The notes beneath the pieces are model-generated. The model did not search any database. It saw nothing but the letters and a program-made list of their open reading frames with translations, and was not told where the DNA came from. Below, one piece after another: positions 44,105 to 54,960 of a stretch of DNA of 64,000 nucleotides. The stretch covers positions 41,327,464 through 41,391,463 of the forward strand of contig NC_085138.1 of the NCBI RefSeq assembly GCF_035046485.1. Direction: 5' to 3'. The position numbers were made by a program, and so were the translations under genes. Numbering within the stretch: the stretch's first letter is position 1; each line of letters opens with the position of its first letter. The stretch comes from Aedes albopictus (lineage: Eukaryota > Arthropoda > Insecta > Diptera > Culicidae).

Positions 44105-44540
44105 TGCCTGTACTCGGAAAAGCAGATGGATTTGACCGCATTTGCGCGGGAAAAGATCAAAATGCTTAAGTTGTCCACTTTACAGAGCTCATCCTTCTGG
44201 ATTATCACCATCGGCTACTACATGGAGGACCACAGCTGAAGATAGCTTGCGTTCGAGAGAAGCTCTGGCCATTAAGCGTCCGGAACCTTGCGAGGAATTT
44301 CATGCACGACACAAGTGCGTGAAATGTTTTCGAGCAAAGCCACGCAGCCATGACCAATTAATGGGAGATCTAGAATTGGAGCGAGAATCGCCAGCTCTTG
44401 CCTTCCAGCGTGTAGGAATCGATTATTGTGGCCCTTTCGAGTTGTTTAAGTTAGGGGCAACCGTTGGCAACTTCATGGTAATCTGGCCACTAATGTTGAG
44501 GAACCGACGATTAAGCTATGTTTGGCACAAATGAGTTTGT
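44105..44540 (+). pseudogene. BEL/Pao integrase-region remnant
   Basis: Integrase inserts element DNA into the genome. The frame near 44105 reads YSEKQMDLTAFAREKIKMLK; in another frame, 44280-44480, CEEFHARHKCVKCFRAKPRS then DQLMGDLELERESPALAFQR and VGIDYCGPFEL follow. These include the CxxC part of the zinc-binding domain and the first catalytic aspartate (in GIDYCGPF). The rest of the DDE core is not recognisable; stops and frame changes abound. Confidence 0.8.
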
Positions 44541-45200
44541 ATTCCGGATTCAACGCGTTATCATCCTTTGGCAGATTTGGATCACCCACTCATTGTTTTT
44601 GTCTATCAATATGATCATGGAAGATTAGCTCAGCTAAGTTTGGCCCCATATGGAGTTTAGATTCTCTTGGAGAACCTTGCAGTGGCTTACAAATGCCGCG
44701 GAACGCCGTGAGACAAAAGAGCGTGGGCGGACTTCTTAGCCGACTTAGGCGAGAAAGTTGCAAATACCGGCGACATTCGCCACATTGCAAAACTACGCCC
44801 GTTGTTGAGCGTGTGGACTGGTGGATAGTTGAAGCAATACCTATCAAATCAAACTGTTTGATGCTCACTAGAACCACCAATTAGGGCAAATACCAATATG
44901 TACTGAATTACGTATTATCGTGCCAATAGGTAATCTATGGCCTCTTTAACTATTTTGCTGATAGCCTTCAAACATGCCTCATTTCTCCACAGAATTCGCC
45001 AAAGGAACTGATTTCAAAATATATAACTGGCCGCTAATGGGTTAAGCACAGAAAGAAGAGTAGCAGCTCCTATTAATGCCAGTGGTATCACCACATTTAT
45101 TTCCAGTACTGGAAATCTTGATATGCATCCTTCATCACGACATTTTCAGCTAATTCCTTAAATTATGATTCCTAAACATCCCTAACCATCCATCTCTCGT
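44541..45200. other. Unassigned sequence after the integrase remnant
   Basis: It may contain degraded BEL/Pao sequence up to about 44.9 kb, but I recognise no motif. No LTR was identified. Confidence 0.35.
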
Positions 45201-46018
45201 CTGGCGACCTGCCCCAGACAGCACCACACCATTCGATGAACGAGCGATCTTTGAGTTTTAAAACTTCTGTTTCATGTACACATGCTTCGTCGAAGCGGAT
45301 CCAACATCGATGATGGAAACCAGCACAACAGTAGAGAGTGACCGGCTGCCTTCGCCACCCGGTTGGTCCTATTTATGGAATTACAACACCCCCATCCCGA
45401 ATCGAAACGGGAACGTAAAGCATGCCCAAGTAGGCTCTTCTTGGCTCCACTCTGCAGCTTCTGCCCGAACTTTACCGCTCCCAGCCTGAGCGCCCGAGTA
45501 ATCTGGAAAGTAGTGGCGCTACAAAACACACACCCCCCCTTCGTTCAGAGAAGCAATAAAACTTAACGATGCAATCGTTCCGGTTTTGGACTTTTAGGTG
45601 CTTACTCATCACCATCAGCACCACCGACCGACCGTACCGGAGGACTTTCGAATCAGAACTCAGGAGGAGAAGTTGTCTTTTCAAGAAGCGTGAATAGTTG
45701 TAACTGTTGTGTTTTGTGGGCGAAAGATCTCCCCCGCCGCTGCTGTTCGTCGGAATGCGAATGGGTGGGTGGTGCTCGTTTGTCGTAAATTTCTCGACTT
45801 ACGCCGCCCCTCATTGCGTGGCGTTTGCTTTGAGATGGGAGACAGGTGGTGGGAAGCCTCCACCACCGCCACAATCGCAGCCAGCTGTGAAAACGAGTTA
45901 AATTACAATGTTTTATGGCCTACTGCAAGTCTGTTTGCGATCGGAACGGGGATTTCCACGAGGACGAAGTTGTTGCAACTGACATCGCGCTGTAATGGGT
46001 GTTGTGTTGTTGTTTGCG
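45201..46018. other. Complex low-repeat sequence, no gene recognised
   Basis: GC-richer and free of the common repeats. Overlapping frames on both strands (45272-45529, 45653-46128) suggest non-coding GC-rich DNA. Candidate single-copy sequence. Confidence 0.4.
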
Positions 46019-46349
46019 AGTCCTGTAAGTGTCGGCGTCGGTGGTGTAGTGGTAAGCGTGGTTGCCTCTCACCCCAGTCGGTCGGGGTTCAATTCCCGTC
46101 GACGCCGATGGGATTTTCTGAGACATAAAATCCGTGATCACGCCTTCCCTCGGATAGGAAGTAAAGCCGTAGGTCCCGGCCCATGTGTTGATGGGTTCGA
46201 TATGTAGGGTCCTCAGGTGTGGTGGCTGTCTCCCTGGGGCGTCGGAATTTAAGGCTTAGCTCCTAGACCCAGCCGACGTAAAACACAACTGGCGCCGAAC
46301 GGTGCTAGTTGGCCAGAAAAAATAAGAAGAAGAAGAAGTCCTGTAAGTG
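46019..46349 (+). mobile_element. tRNA-derived SINE with 13-bp target duplication
   Basis: AGTCCTGTAAGTG lies at 46019-46031 and 46337-46349. The element between starts with a tRNA-like head having an A box (TGGTGTAGTGG, 46042-46052) and a B box (GGTTCAATTCC, 46086-46096), with GGCGTCG-type sequence at both ends of the head able to pair as an acceptor stem (GTCGGCGTC with GACGCC). The body contains GATAGGAAGTAAAGCCG and GGCGCCGAACGG, and the 3' end is (AAG)n. Complete ends make a relatively recent insertion likely. The body differs from the SINE at 20030-20272. Confidence 0.92.
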
Positions 46350-46660
46350 ACACCGTGTTGTTCTGGGAGTGCGTCGTGTAATTGGTGTTTGGGAACGCCC
46401 TTTGACCGTCTTCTGCTCTGACGGTGATAAAATGTGCAATTTGCATGGATTTTCGGCTTTGGAACAAGGTTGGATGAGTTTATAATAAATCATTGACAAT
46501 CTGACCTGGTTTTGATGCTTTAATGATTATTTATGATGGGTTAAGATACAAATATAAAGATGACTTGCAAATGGTGAGTTGACAACGAGGAAAGAGCGTA
46601 CATCATATCTTAGATCCTCACCAGTTCCTACCTTATGCTTTCACGGGTCTGTCGATAAAG
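46350..46660. other. No gene recognised
   Basis: Short unassigned segment between the SINE and the next MITE. Confidence 0.45.
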
Positions 46661-46662
46661 TA

Positions 46663-47245
46663 GGGGAAAGAGGGGCATAACGCCCCGGCTAAGCATATGT
46701 GGTCATGAACCTCAAATGATGCTTATTTTAAGGTGGTATTCTGCCTTGGAGAGCAGTTTACTCCTTTACTTAAGAGACTTCAACTTTTGACCCGCGTGCC
46801 CACAAAATTTCCCATTCAAATATACAATTCAAAAAAGTGTTACTTTTTAGGTGCCGGAAAACTGCAGGAGGCAAAACGCCTTTTTGGGTGAGGCAAAACG
46901 CCCGCTGGCATTTCCCGCTTTGACTTGTTGTGAAATACCAAGGGGCTCCATCGAACTCTTCCCAGCAGCAAATGAAGGAGTAGGAGGCGCGTGGTAGTTT
47001 CATGGGTTGATTCCATATAATCAGCGCGCAATGTCTTAATTTCTGTGCGCTGCAAATTAGCGAATCTTTCCAAATGTGGAAAATCGTCGTTTTTCACGCT
47101 TTTCTTTCGACAATAGTAGCCGTTCTTGGGCTTAACCTGCTCAGTTTGAGTTCTAGTTTGCTTGCATCTAACGGAAACCTCCACAATATGATGAAATCAC
47201 TTGAAGGCGTTTTGCCCCCGGGGGGCGTTATGCCCGCAGTTCCCC
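46663..47245. mobile_element. TA-flanked MITE, 583 bp, GGGGAA...TTCCCC ends
   Basis: The left end GGGGAAAGAGGGGCATAACG and the right end read inward (GGGGAACTGCGGGCATAACG) match. TA flanks both (46661-46662, 47246-47247). Internally CAAAACGCC occurs twice near 46870-46895 and CGTTTTGCCCCC near 47210. No transposase frame. The element at 52327-52681 has similar ends. Confidence 0.88.
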
Positions 47246-47479
47246 TATACTTCCACACTCTTCCCTCTTTGGCGGGTCGAGGGACCCGAGCAGAAGAAAA
47301 TAACAAGTGAATAACATATCCAGATCATTAATACTACTATACCTTGGTATGTCCTTCATTAGGTGGTAATAAGAGGCAAAATAACAAAAATGAATATGTA
47401 CCAAAATTTTGTATAAATAACACCTAGAAAATAACAAGTCTTGTTATTTTAATAATGAATACATACCTAAAATTTCAAG
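47246..47479. other. No gene recognised
   Basis: AT-rich spacer between the MITE and the LINE copy. Confidence 0.45.
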
Positions 47480-49960
47480 TGCTGTTGAAGAGTAGGCATG
47501 AGAGTCCATCACCTTGTCGCAGTCCTAGACGAGATTCGAATGAACTGGATAGTTCACCCAAAACCCTTACGCAGTTTTGCACACCGTCCATCGTTGCTTT
47601 AATCAGTCTAGTCAGCTTCCTAGGAAAGCCGTTTTCGTCCATGATTCTCCATACTCTGCGCGGTCGATACTATCGTATGCCGCTTTGAAGTTGATGAATA
47701 GATGATGCGTTGGGGCCTGGTATTCACGGCATTTGCCGTACGGTAAAGATCTGGTCCGTTGTCGACCGGCCGTCGATGAAGCCGGCTTGATAACTTCCCA
47801 CGAACTCGTTTGTTTTAGGTGGCAGACGACGGAAGATGACCTGGGATAGCACTTTGTAGGCAGCATTCAAAATAGTGATCGCCCTGAAGTTCGCACATTC
47901 CAAATGGTTGCCTTTCTTGTGAATGGGGCAGATAACCCCTTCCTTCCACTCCTCCGGTAGCTGTTCGGTTTCCCAGATCCTGACTATCAGCCGATGCAGA
48001 CAGGTAGCAAACTGTTCTGGGCCCATCTTGATGAGTTCAGCTGCGATACCATCCTTACCAGCTGCTTTGTAGGTTTTGAGCTGGTGAATGGCATCCTTAA
48101 CTTCCCTCGGCGTGGGAGTTGGTTCATTTCCGTCCTCCGCTGCACTGGCGTCGTCGTTCCTTCCGTTGCCGTGGGCTCATGTGCCTACGTTCTCCACGCC
48201 GTTCAGGTGCTGATCGAAGTGCTGCTTCCACCTTTCGATCACCTCACGTCCGTCCGTCAAGAGGCCTCCGTCTTTATCCCTGCATGTTTCGGCTCGCGGC
48301 ACGAAGCCGTTGCGGGATGCGTTGAGCTTCTGATAGAACTTCCGTGTTTCTTGGGAACGGCACAGCAGTTCCATTTCTTCACGTTTTTTCTCCCAAAAGA
48401 GGCAGTTCTGCTATTTCCGCTTCTGTTTGTAATGTTCCACATTCTGTCGAGTTCCTTGCTACAGCCCTCGCTGCGTTCTTCTCCTTCAAAACCGTTCTGC
48501 ACACTTCTTCGAACCATTCGTTCCGTCGATTCCGTTCCACGTACCCGATGGTGCTCTCTGTTGCGTCGTTGATGGCTGCTTTCACTGTACTCCAGCAGTC
48601 TTCTAGAGGGGCCACATCAAGCTCACCCTCGTCTGGCAACGCTACCTCGAGAGTCTACGTTGAGACGACATCCGGTTGCGTCAGTCGCTCTTGGTTGTAC
48701 CGTGGTGGTCGCCGGTACCGTACATTGTTGATGACGGAAAGTTTTGGGCGCTGTTTGACCATCACCAGATAGTGCTCGGAGTCGATGTTGGCGCCACGAT
48801 AGGTCCTGACGTCGATAGTATCAGAGAAGTGCCGTCCGTCAATCAGAACGTGGTCGATTTGAGATTCCATCTGCTGTGGTGATCTCCAGGTGATAAGGGA
48901 GGCTGTGTTGGAAAAAGGTGTGTTGGAAAAAGGTGCTACGTATGGCCATATTTTTGGAGGCGGCGAAATCAATGAGGCGTAGGCCGTTTTCGTTCGTCTG
49001 CTGGTGGGCGCTGAACTTACCAATCGTCGGTCTGAATTCTTCCTCCTGGCCTACCTGAGCGTTCAAATCACCTATGATGATTTTGACGTCGTGGCTTGGG
49101 CAGTGGTCGTACTCGCGTTCGAGCTGCGCGTAAAATGCGTCCTTGTCATCATCAGTACTTGCGGAGTGTGGGCTGTGCACGTTTATTATGCTCAAGTTGA
49201 AGAATCGGCCCTAGATCCTCAACCTGCACATTCTTTCGTCGATCGGCCACCAACCGAACACGCGCCTCTGCATATCATCCATCACGATGAAAGCTGTTCC
49301 CAGCTCGTGTGTGTTGTCGCAGCTCTGGTAGCTGGTATGATTACCTCTAAACGTTCGCACCATGGATCCTGTCCAACACACCTCCTGCAGCGCTACGATG
49401 CCGAACCCGCGGTCCTTCAGTAGATCGGCGAGTATGCGGGTTCTCCCAATGAAGTTGAGAGATCGGCAGTTCCACGTACCGAGTTTCCAATCGCAAGTCC
49501 TTTTTATTCGCTGGGGTCGTTGCTGTTGGTCTCGGTTCGTATTATTCTGTTGCTGATTTTCCGTTACCGTTTTTTACGGCTGGCTCGTAGGGCCTGACAC
49601 CAACCCCCTACTTTCCTACAGAGTCCTTCCCTGGCACTCGGACGTAGATCAGCCGCCCCTAACATGGGGATCAGACGCTGTTGTGAGCCGCTCCTCCTGG
49701 AGAACAGACGCTCAGGTTTACCGAAGCAAACCCACTCTTCCCTATCAGCCTACGACTAAAGTTCCCACCGGGGTTGATTACCCGATCTTCCCTAAGGTTG
49801 CTCATAGTTTCCGGCCGGTACCGCGTGGAGGTAGGGATAGGAGTTGCTGGGCAGAGGCTAGTGGATCACAATGGGATCTGAATTGCGCAGCATACCCAGC
49901 CTTTACCGTGCCGCGATATCTAGTTCTTGAATATGGCGACTTTACTCTTATGATGACCGC
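47480..49960 (-). mobile_element. RTE-like LINE, second copy, 3'-truncated and decayed
   Basis: It matches the copy at 30069-32473 from about 47480 to 48960 and extends it 5' with the missing endonuclease start and a leader of about 450 bp (49.5-49.96 kb). The match stops near 47480 inside the RT, well before the catalytic FADD box, so the 3' third is missing. LINEs normally lose the 5' end, so this copy was cut by a later deletion or rearrangement. No target duplication could be defined. Confidence 0.88.
47490..49500 (-). pseudogene. RTE-like endonuclease and partial reverse transcriptase, frameshifted
   Basis: Reading down the minus strand: endonuclease motifs KLGTWNCRSLNFIGRTRI (about 49490) and ALQEVCW, an in-frame TAG near 49211, then SIINVHSPHSAS and GDLNAQVG in 48839-49195. 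A 15-bp tandem duplication (FFQHTFFQH) near 48904-48931 and a frameshift follow. The frame continues with SPQQMESQIDHVLIDGRHFS (48655-49023), the basic linker (48379-48639), NASRNGFVPRAETCRDKDGG (48177-48374) and early RT with CPIHKKGNHLECANFRAITI (47724-48026). At least four frame changes and one stop make it non-functional. It supplies the endonuclease that the younger copy lacks. Confidence 0.9.
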
Positions 49961-52324
49961 AATAAACCTAGCAGTGTCATAGTTTTCGCTTTTCCACCAA
50001 CAGATGTCGTTACCAATCGAACGGATCGCCATCTGTTGAGTGCTTAAACAGTTTTTTGTGGTAATAATGAATGCCAGAAGGATTACATATCGGAAAGTTT
50101 TGTTTACTCTTAAAATCTGGCTTTATGGATATCTTCAAGTATACTACAAAACATTCAATCAATGGTATCCATAAAAGTAGTCATAAAACTGTGAGTTTTA
50201 ATTATTGCTGTAAGAAAACCCTAATAAGAATCAAACAAAACCAAGCGGCAATAGAGTTGTTACTTTGGCAGGTACTCTGTCTGCAAGCAGGTTTTGATCA
50301 AGGGAAACATCAAACGCAGGATTCGACGAGTCCAATGGACGTAGTTTTTGAAATCTGAAAAAACGTTCAGAGTCACAGAAGTAGGGTAAAAATTTACTTC
50401 GTCACATGCTCTAATATTCGTCTCCTCAGAATGAAAATAACAAATCATTTCAGATATTCTTACTTACCTCTGCCAATGCCTCATTAGATGGAAGCAAAAA
50501 GATGTAGACTACCGATAAACACCCGCCTTAGCACTGGAAATCGAATAATTACGCAAAATTTCACATTTCAATTTCACTCCACTTGCGACTTCACAATTTT
50601 TCTCGTTTGCATTAGACGACGGCAACCGCACCAAAGCAGCAGCTAGTCGAGCTGATCTTCATCACCGTTCAATTTTCACTTCCCCAGATACACTTGTTGA
50701 ACCAACCTTTAATTCACACCGCACAAAAGTTCTGTAGCACTTCAAAGTTGGATTTTACTGCACTTACTTTACGAAACATCGTATTTTACAATCACAGAGA
50801 ATTATTTCCGCGTTGCACTGTGTTGGCGTATAATAATCTGGTGGGCCAAAATATTAATTGAAATGTTTTGGTCGTTACTCTCAAGCTACATCCACCTTAT
50901 TTTAAAAGCTTTCCGTTCAATCACCCTTTGAAAACATGATTTGATTTGCGTTGCGAAGAATTATATCGACTTTTCGAATTAAGACCTATGGTCAAATCAT
51001 AATTTTTGATCATCCTATGTACCATAGTGTCACGTAGTAGAAAGTGTGCCTGTAATTGAATTCAGGCTTCGCCCGAAATAGACGTGGGCAAGACTGAAAC
51101 AGAATTCGAGAGACAACTATTCAATCTTATTATTTTAAAGAAATTATAGATCTTACACAATACATTTTTACGTGATATAATGCTAACTTATAAACTAGCA
51201 AATTATACCAATTTGGCAATGAGGCATTAGGCGAGGTGCAAGAATAAACTCGATCATTATTGGTCGGTGCTAAGGAAGACGAAAATTAGATAAAAACCCT
51301 AATTCTCCTGTACGCCGACAGGTCGCCTGATGATTGCAACGTGAGAAATAAAGCACCACAGCAATCACTCGCCTAGGGCACGATTTGTTATCTTTGCAAG
51401 CTTCATGATTTCCTTTCGAAATTACTTAGTTCCCCTGTCGTATCACAAGGTCTCGTGTTGTGTTGAATTTGTGGGTGTACAAAGAACTGACATTAAATCA
51501 GTTAGATGCTAGTAAACTAGATTAATATTAATCACGTAATGAAATTGAATGATCAAAGTGGTGTACCTACCATCCTGGCCCTGGAAATACAATCTCTAAA
51601 GGCACATCATGCCTTATGTTGCAGTCTGACTTTTCCCATCTCATCAACCCAGTGTGTTTCGTCAATAGCTCCTCATCGCATCATACTGATACTGCGCTAC
51701 TCACTACCAGTACCAGTCAAGGATGATAGCTACCAACAATAATTAGCTACATAACATATTTATTATCATTATTCAACCCCTGCGGTCACAGGGATTCCGT
51801 TTGCTCTCGGTCTCAGTCGTTTTGTCGCTATTTCATATCCGTTCATTTACTTTCACGTGGTACAGGGGCCGCAAATGGGATCAAAGGAAAACTAGGTAGA
51901 CGCAGGGAAAATGTAATGCAGTCGGTGCCAGAACCGGCCGGCAGCTACTTTAGCACGTCACCATTTTGCTACGAACAAACTTCTACCATGAAAGAGATAG
52001 TAGTTCTAATTTAAAACAAAAAACAAACGTTACGCTTATACCTACTGAAGCTTCAGGAAGTCTATCTTTTGTAATTAAAACCCGGTAAAATGGAACCATT
52101 CTTTACTTAGATTTACTAGAAATAGAACTTCATGCCAAAAATTAGCTAGCAAACTTTGAAACATTCGAAAAAAAAGTGGAAACATGCTTCTGGTTCAACG
52201 CCGAACTATAGCAGCGGCAAACATTCACGCCACAGACCACCGAAATTTCCCGGATGCCACGTTTCCAGTCCAACAAGTCCCGTGTTCCTTTGTTATCGCT
52301 TTCGTTCCATCGTCATCATCTAGG
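49961..52324. other. Long stretch with no recognised gene or element
   Basis: AT-rich, without tandem arrays and without inverted termini that I could pair. Short frames (for example 50071-50358, 51539-51742) have no domain. Old, unrecognised repeats are likely. Confidence 0.4.
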
Positions 52325-52326
52325 TA

Positions 52327-52681
52327 GGGGAAGAAGGGACATAACGAAACGAACAGTTCCATGGTACTGTGCTGTTCAAAAGTGCTATAATACCATAGGC
52401 TATAAACAAGGCTAACAACAGTACATCTTAACTTTGCACCTGCACCACCACTAATGCAGCCGAATTGGAACGGTGTTCACTGTTTCCCGGCTCGTTTAAG
52501 GCAAATTGTTAGGAAACGAGATGGACTCATAAAAAAAGTTGTTAAATCATGTGCCCGGCAGATGAATGGAAATGTATTTCGCCTATTGTGGAACGGTTCA
52601 AACTTTTGCCAAAGCAGTTTGAAAGTGTACCTGATTCCAGTATAATTCTCATAAATATGTGTATTCTTCAATACTTTCCCC
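52327..52681. mobile_element. TA-flanked MITE, 355 bp, related ends to 46663-47245
   Basis: The left end GGGGAAGAAGGGACATAACG resembles the end of the 46.7-kb MITE. The right end reads TTTCCCC before TA. TA flanks both (52325-52326, 52682-52683). The right arm is conserved for only about 8 bp, so the call rests mainly on the left end and spacing. Confidence 0.55.
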
Positions 52682-52689
52682 TATACAGT

Positions 52690-53470
52690 CAGTAGCAGTT
52701 GCAACTGAACCAGCAGTGAACAAGGATGTGTCACAACTACCGGAAACGGACGGTTCGCGGAAATTCCATTGGTGAGTGGTGAATTCCTATTCCTTTCCTC
52801 TCCTGCAGCAGTTCCCACCCCGAAACAAGCCAACCATTCCCGTGTTAGGAACCGGTACCTACCCACCAACTGGACTATTCGCTCATCTCCGGTTCTGCGA
52901 CTGCGACTGGACTCATTCACTCGTGCCGCTGCTGCTGATGCTGCCAGACGGAAACAAAAGGACCCCCCAACGGAAAAATGCCATAACAAGCTAAAAATTA
53001 CATTTTTGTCGCTTGCCTGCCTGGGCTGCTTCTTCGCTGGTGCCTGACGTTTGTTCGGGTTTCCCAAAGCTAGAGCGAGCTTCCTGTGGGACATTTCCTG
53101 TTTTTCGGGTTATTTTGCATTTTTTTTTTGTCTGTTTTGTAACAAACACAAGATGAGTCAGCTTTTGCTTGGTTCAGAATTACCAACATATACATACACA
53201 TTATTACACACACATCGTTGGACGGTGATGAGCCATGCGTACACCACGGCTAGCGTTGCATAAATATTTTGTAGGTTGGTTTCGAAGTTTTACATAGCCT
53301 GTAGAGCTTGGTTCAGTTGGTCATCAGATAAGCCTCTCGAATGAAAAAAGCGGCGCTTCCACTTTGCCTCCCAAAACACACTCAATCGTAATGCAAGGCT
53401 TTTTAAAATATGTAAACTCTTGGTGTGCGATCTTTATCCTATTCTGTTAAAGTTGGGACAACTTATCTCC
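52690..53470. other. Complex low-repeat sequence, no gene recognised
   Basis: GC-richer, with overlapping frames on both strands (52681-53094 minus, 52769-53047 plus) and no recognisable domain. Candidate single-copy sequence. Confidence 0.4.
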
Positions 53471-53473
53471 AGA

Positions 53474-53690
53474 GTCGGATTCAAGGGTGGGGGATCGTAG
53501 TTGAGAGGACCAGAGCCCCGAGCCCCCACAGCTTAGGGGCCCCACAAAAACTGTTTTTGATTGCTAAATATTAACTTTATTTTTCATTTTGCTCAACTAC
53601 TGTTCAAAAATAAAGAAACAGTGTTTTGCTCATCGCATTGATACCTCCGAGGGCCCTTCTGGCTCAAGGCCTCCCATGGGAAAACTGCCA
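53474..53690. mobile_element. Diverged relative of the hAT MITE at 38480-38683
   Basis: Shared order of AGGGGCCCCACAAAAAC / AGGGGCCCCCACAAAAAC, a TTGATTGCTAA / TTGGGCGCTAA piece, ATTAACTTTATTTT / ATTAGCTTTAATTT, and CCTCCGAGGG / CTCCGAGGGTCC. Target duplication not recognised. Older than the 38-kb copy. Confidence 0.7.
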
Positions 53691-53724
53691 AAAATGCAAA
53701 CCTCGACGGAACGTTCCAGGCTTA

Positions 53725-53890
53725 ACTGTTGCTCACCGTAATCGACGAGATCCTGGTAGGTGCGATTGATCGTGAACTAAATTGTGGGTTGCTGTGGCAA
53801 CTCGTTACCATGAAGCACCTAAATGACTTCGAATTGGCTGATGACGTTGCTCTCTTAGCTCAACGACTAACTCTGATAGCAGGCAGAGTA
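53725..53890 (+). pseudogene. LINE reverse transcriptase scrap around the catalytic box
   Basis: The plus-strand translation reads VIDEILVGAIDRELNCGLLW then TMKHLNDFELADDVALLAQR. This is the stretch up to and including the catalytic box of a LINE RT (usually YADD, here LADD). It lies in a different family from the RTE-like copies, since the sequence around the box is unlike FADDMDII. Only about 55 codons are preserved, with no flanking domains. Confidence 0.8.
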
Positions 53891-53979
53891 AGCTGATGAA
53901 CTTTGTGAATGATCATCATGTCGAACGCTCCTCGGTGGCAGGTCTTACCAGATATTACTTCCAGTTTTACGGTAGCTGG

Positions 53980-54960
53980 GCTAGCAATGGAAATTTCTGA
54001 AATTCCTCGTGGAGTTACTTCTGCGGTTCACCCAGAACTTTTTGCAAGGATTTCTTCAAAAATTTATCTAGGATTTCGTCATGAATTTCTTCTAGGAAGC
54101 TTCAAACAATTGCGACCGGAAATGTCTCCCGGAAACATTTTCTGGAACTCCTGCAAATGTCTTTTTTGAGATTCCTATTTCTTTCTAAAAGTGATCAATG
54201 ACATTGTTCTTGGATTTCTACGACCAGATTCAATCCAGAACATTGTTTGCAACTTCTGCAGAATTTTAAACTGCCTTTTCTTAAAAGATTTCTTCTCCAA
54301 CCGTTTCTTCTGGGAATTTTCTTGGAGATAATTCTGGAAATTTTCCAGAAGTTTTTTATGGGACCCCCCAGAAACTCTATCAGAAAACTTTGAAGGAGTT
54401 ACTTTAGGGAATCTTCCAAAAGCTCTTAACAGAACTCCTAAGGAAATCCCACTGTAGTTCTTTTTGACATTCCTCCAAGAGTTCCTTATTGAACTTTACC
54501 AGAAGGTTCCTTCGGAATACTTCTCAATTTTTTCTGAGAATCCTCCAGGAGTTTCTTCAGGAAATCCTCCTGCACACTATAATAATCCTTCTTTAGTTTC
54601 TTTTGCGTTCCCTCAAAGATTACTCCGCGAATACTTCCGGGATTTCTCCGGGAACTTCAGTCGGGAATCGCTCCAGAAATTACTTCCAGGATTTCTGCAA
54701 GAATTCCTTCTGGAATTCTGGATGATCACCCTGGAGCTCTGTCAGATAGTTATCAGATAGAAATCCTTTACAATTATTATTATGGAAATCCTCCAGGAAT
54801 TCCAATAAAATTCTTCCATTAGTCCTTCTACAATTTCTACAGGATTTTCCCCCAACAATTTCATGAGGTATTCCTCCAACAGTTTTGCAAGGTTACCTCC
54901 AATAATTCTTGCAGGGTTACCTCCAGTTCCTTCCTCTTTTCTCCTGAAATTGCTTTTAAA
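53980..54960. repeat. GGAATTCC-type degenerate repeat block
   Basis: Same family as 20.6-24.4 kb: GAATTTCTTC, AGGAATTCC and CTCCAGGAG variants throughout. Frames at 54464-54760 and 54742-55032 are artefacts. Confidence 0.7.

Noticed and set aside
34275..44900. Endogenous virus (retrovirus-like) interpretation of the coding remnants
   Set aside because: Motifs are those of a BEL/Pao LTR retrotransposon, and no envelope-like sequence was recognised.
50460..51240. Possible inverted repeat (GCCAATGCCTCATT versus AATGAGGCATT)
   Set aside because: Match is about 11 bp with inconsistent flanks and no extension inward; likely chance.
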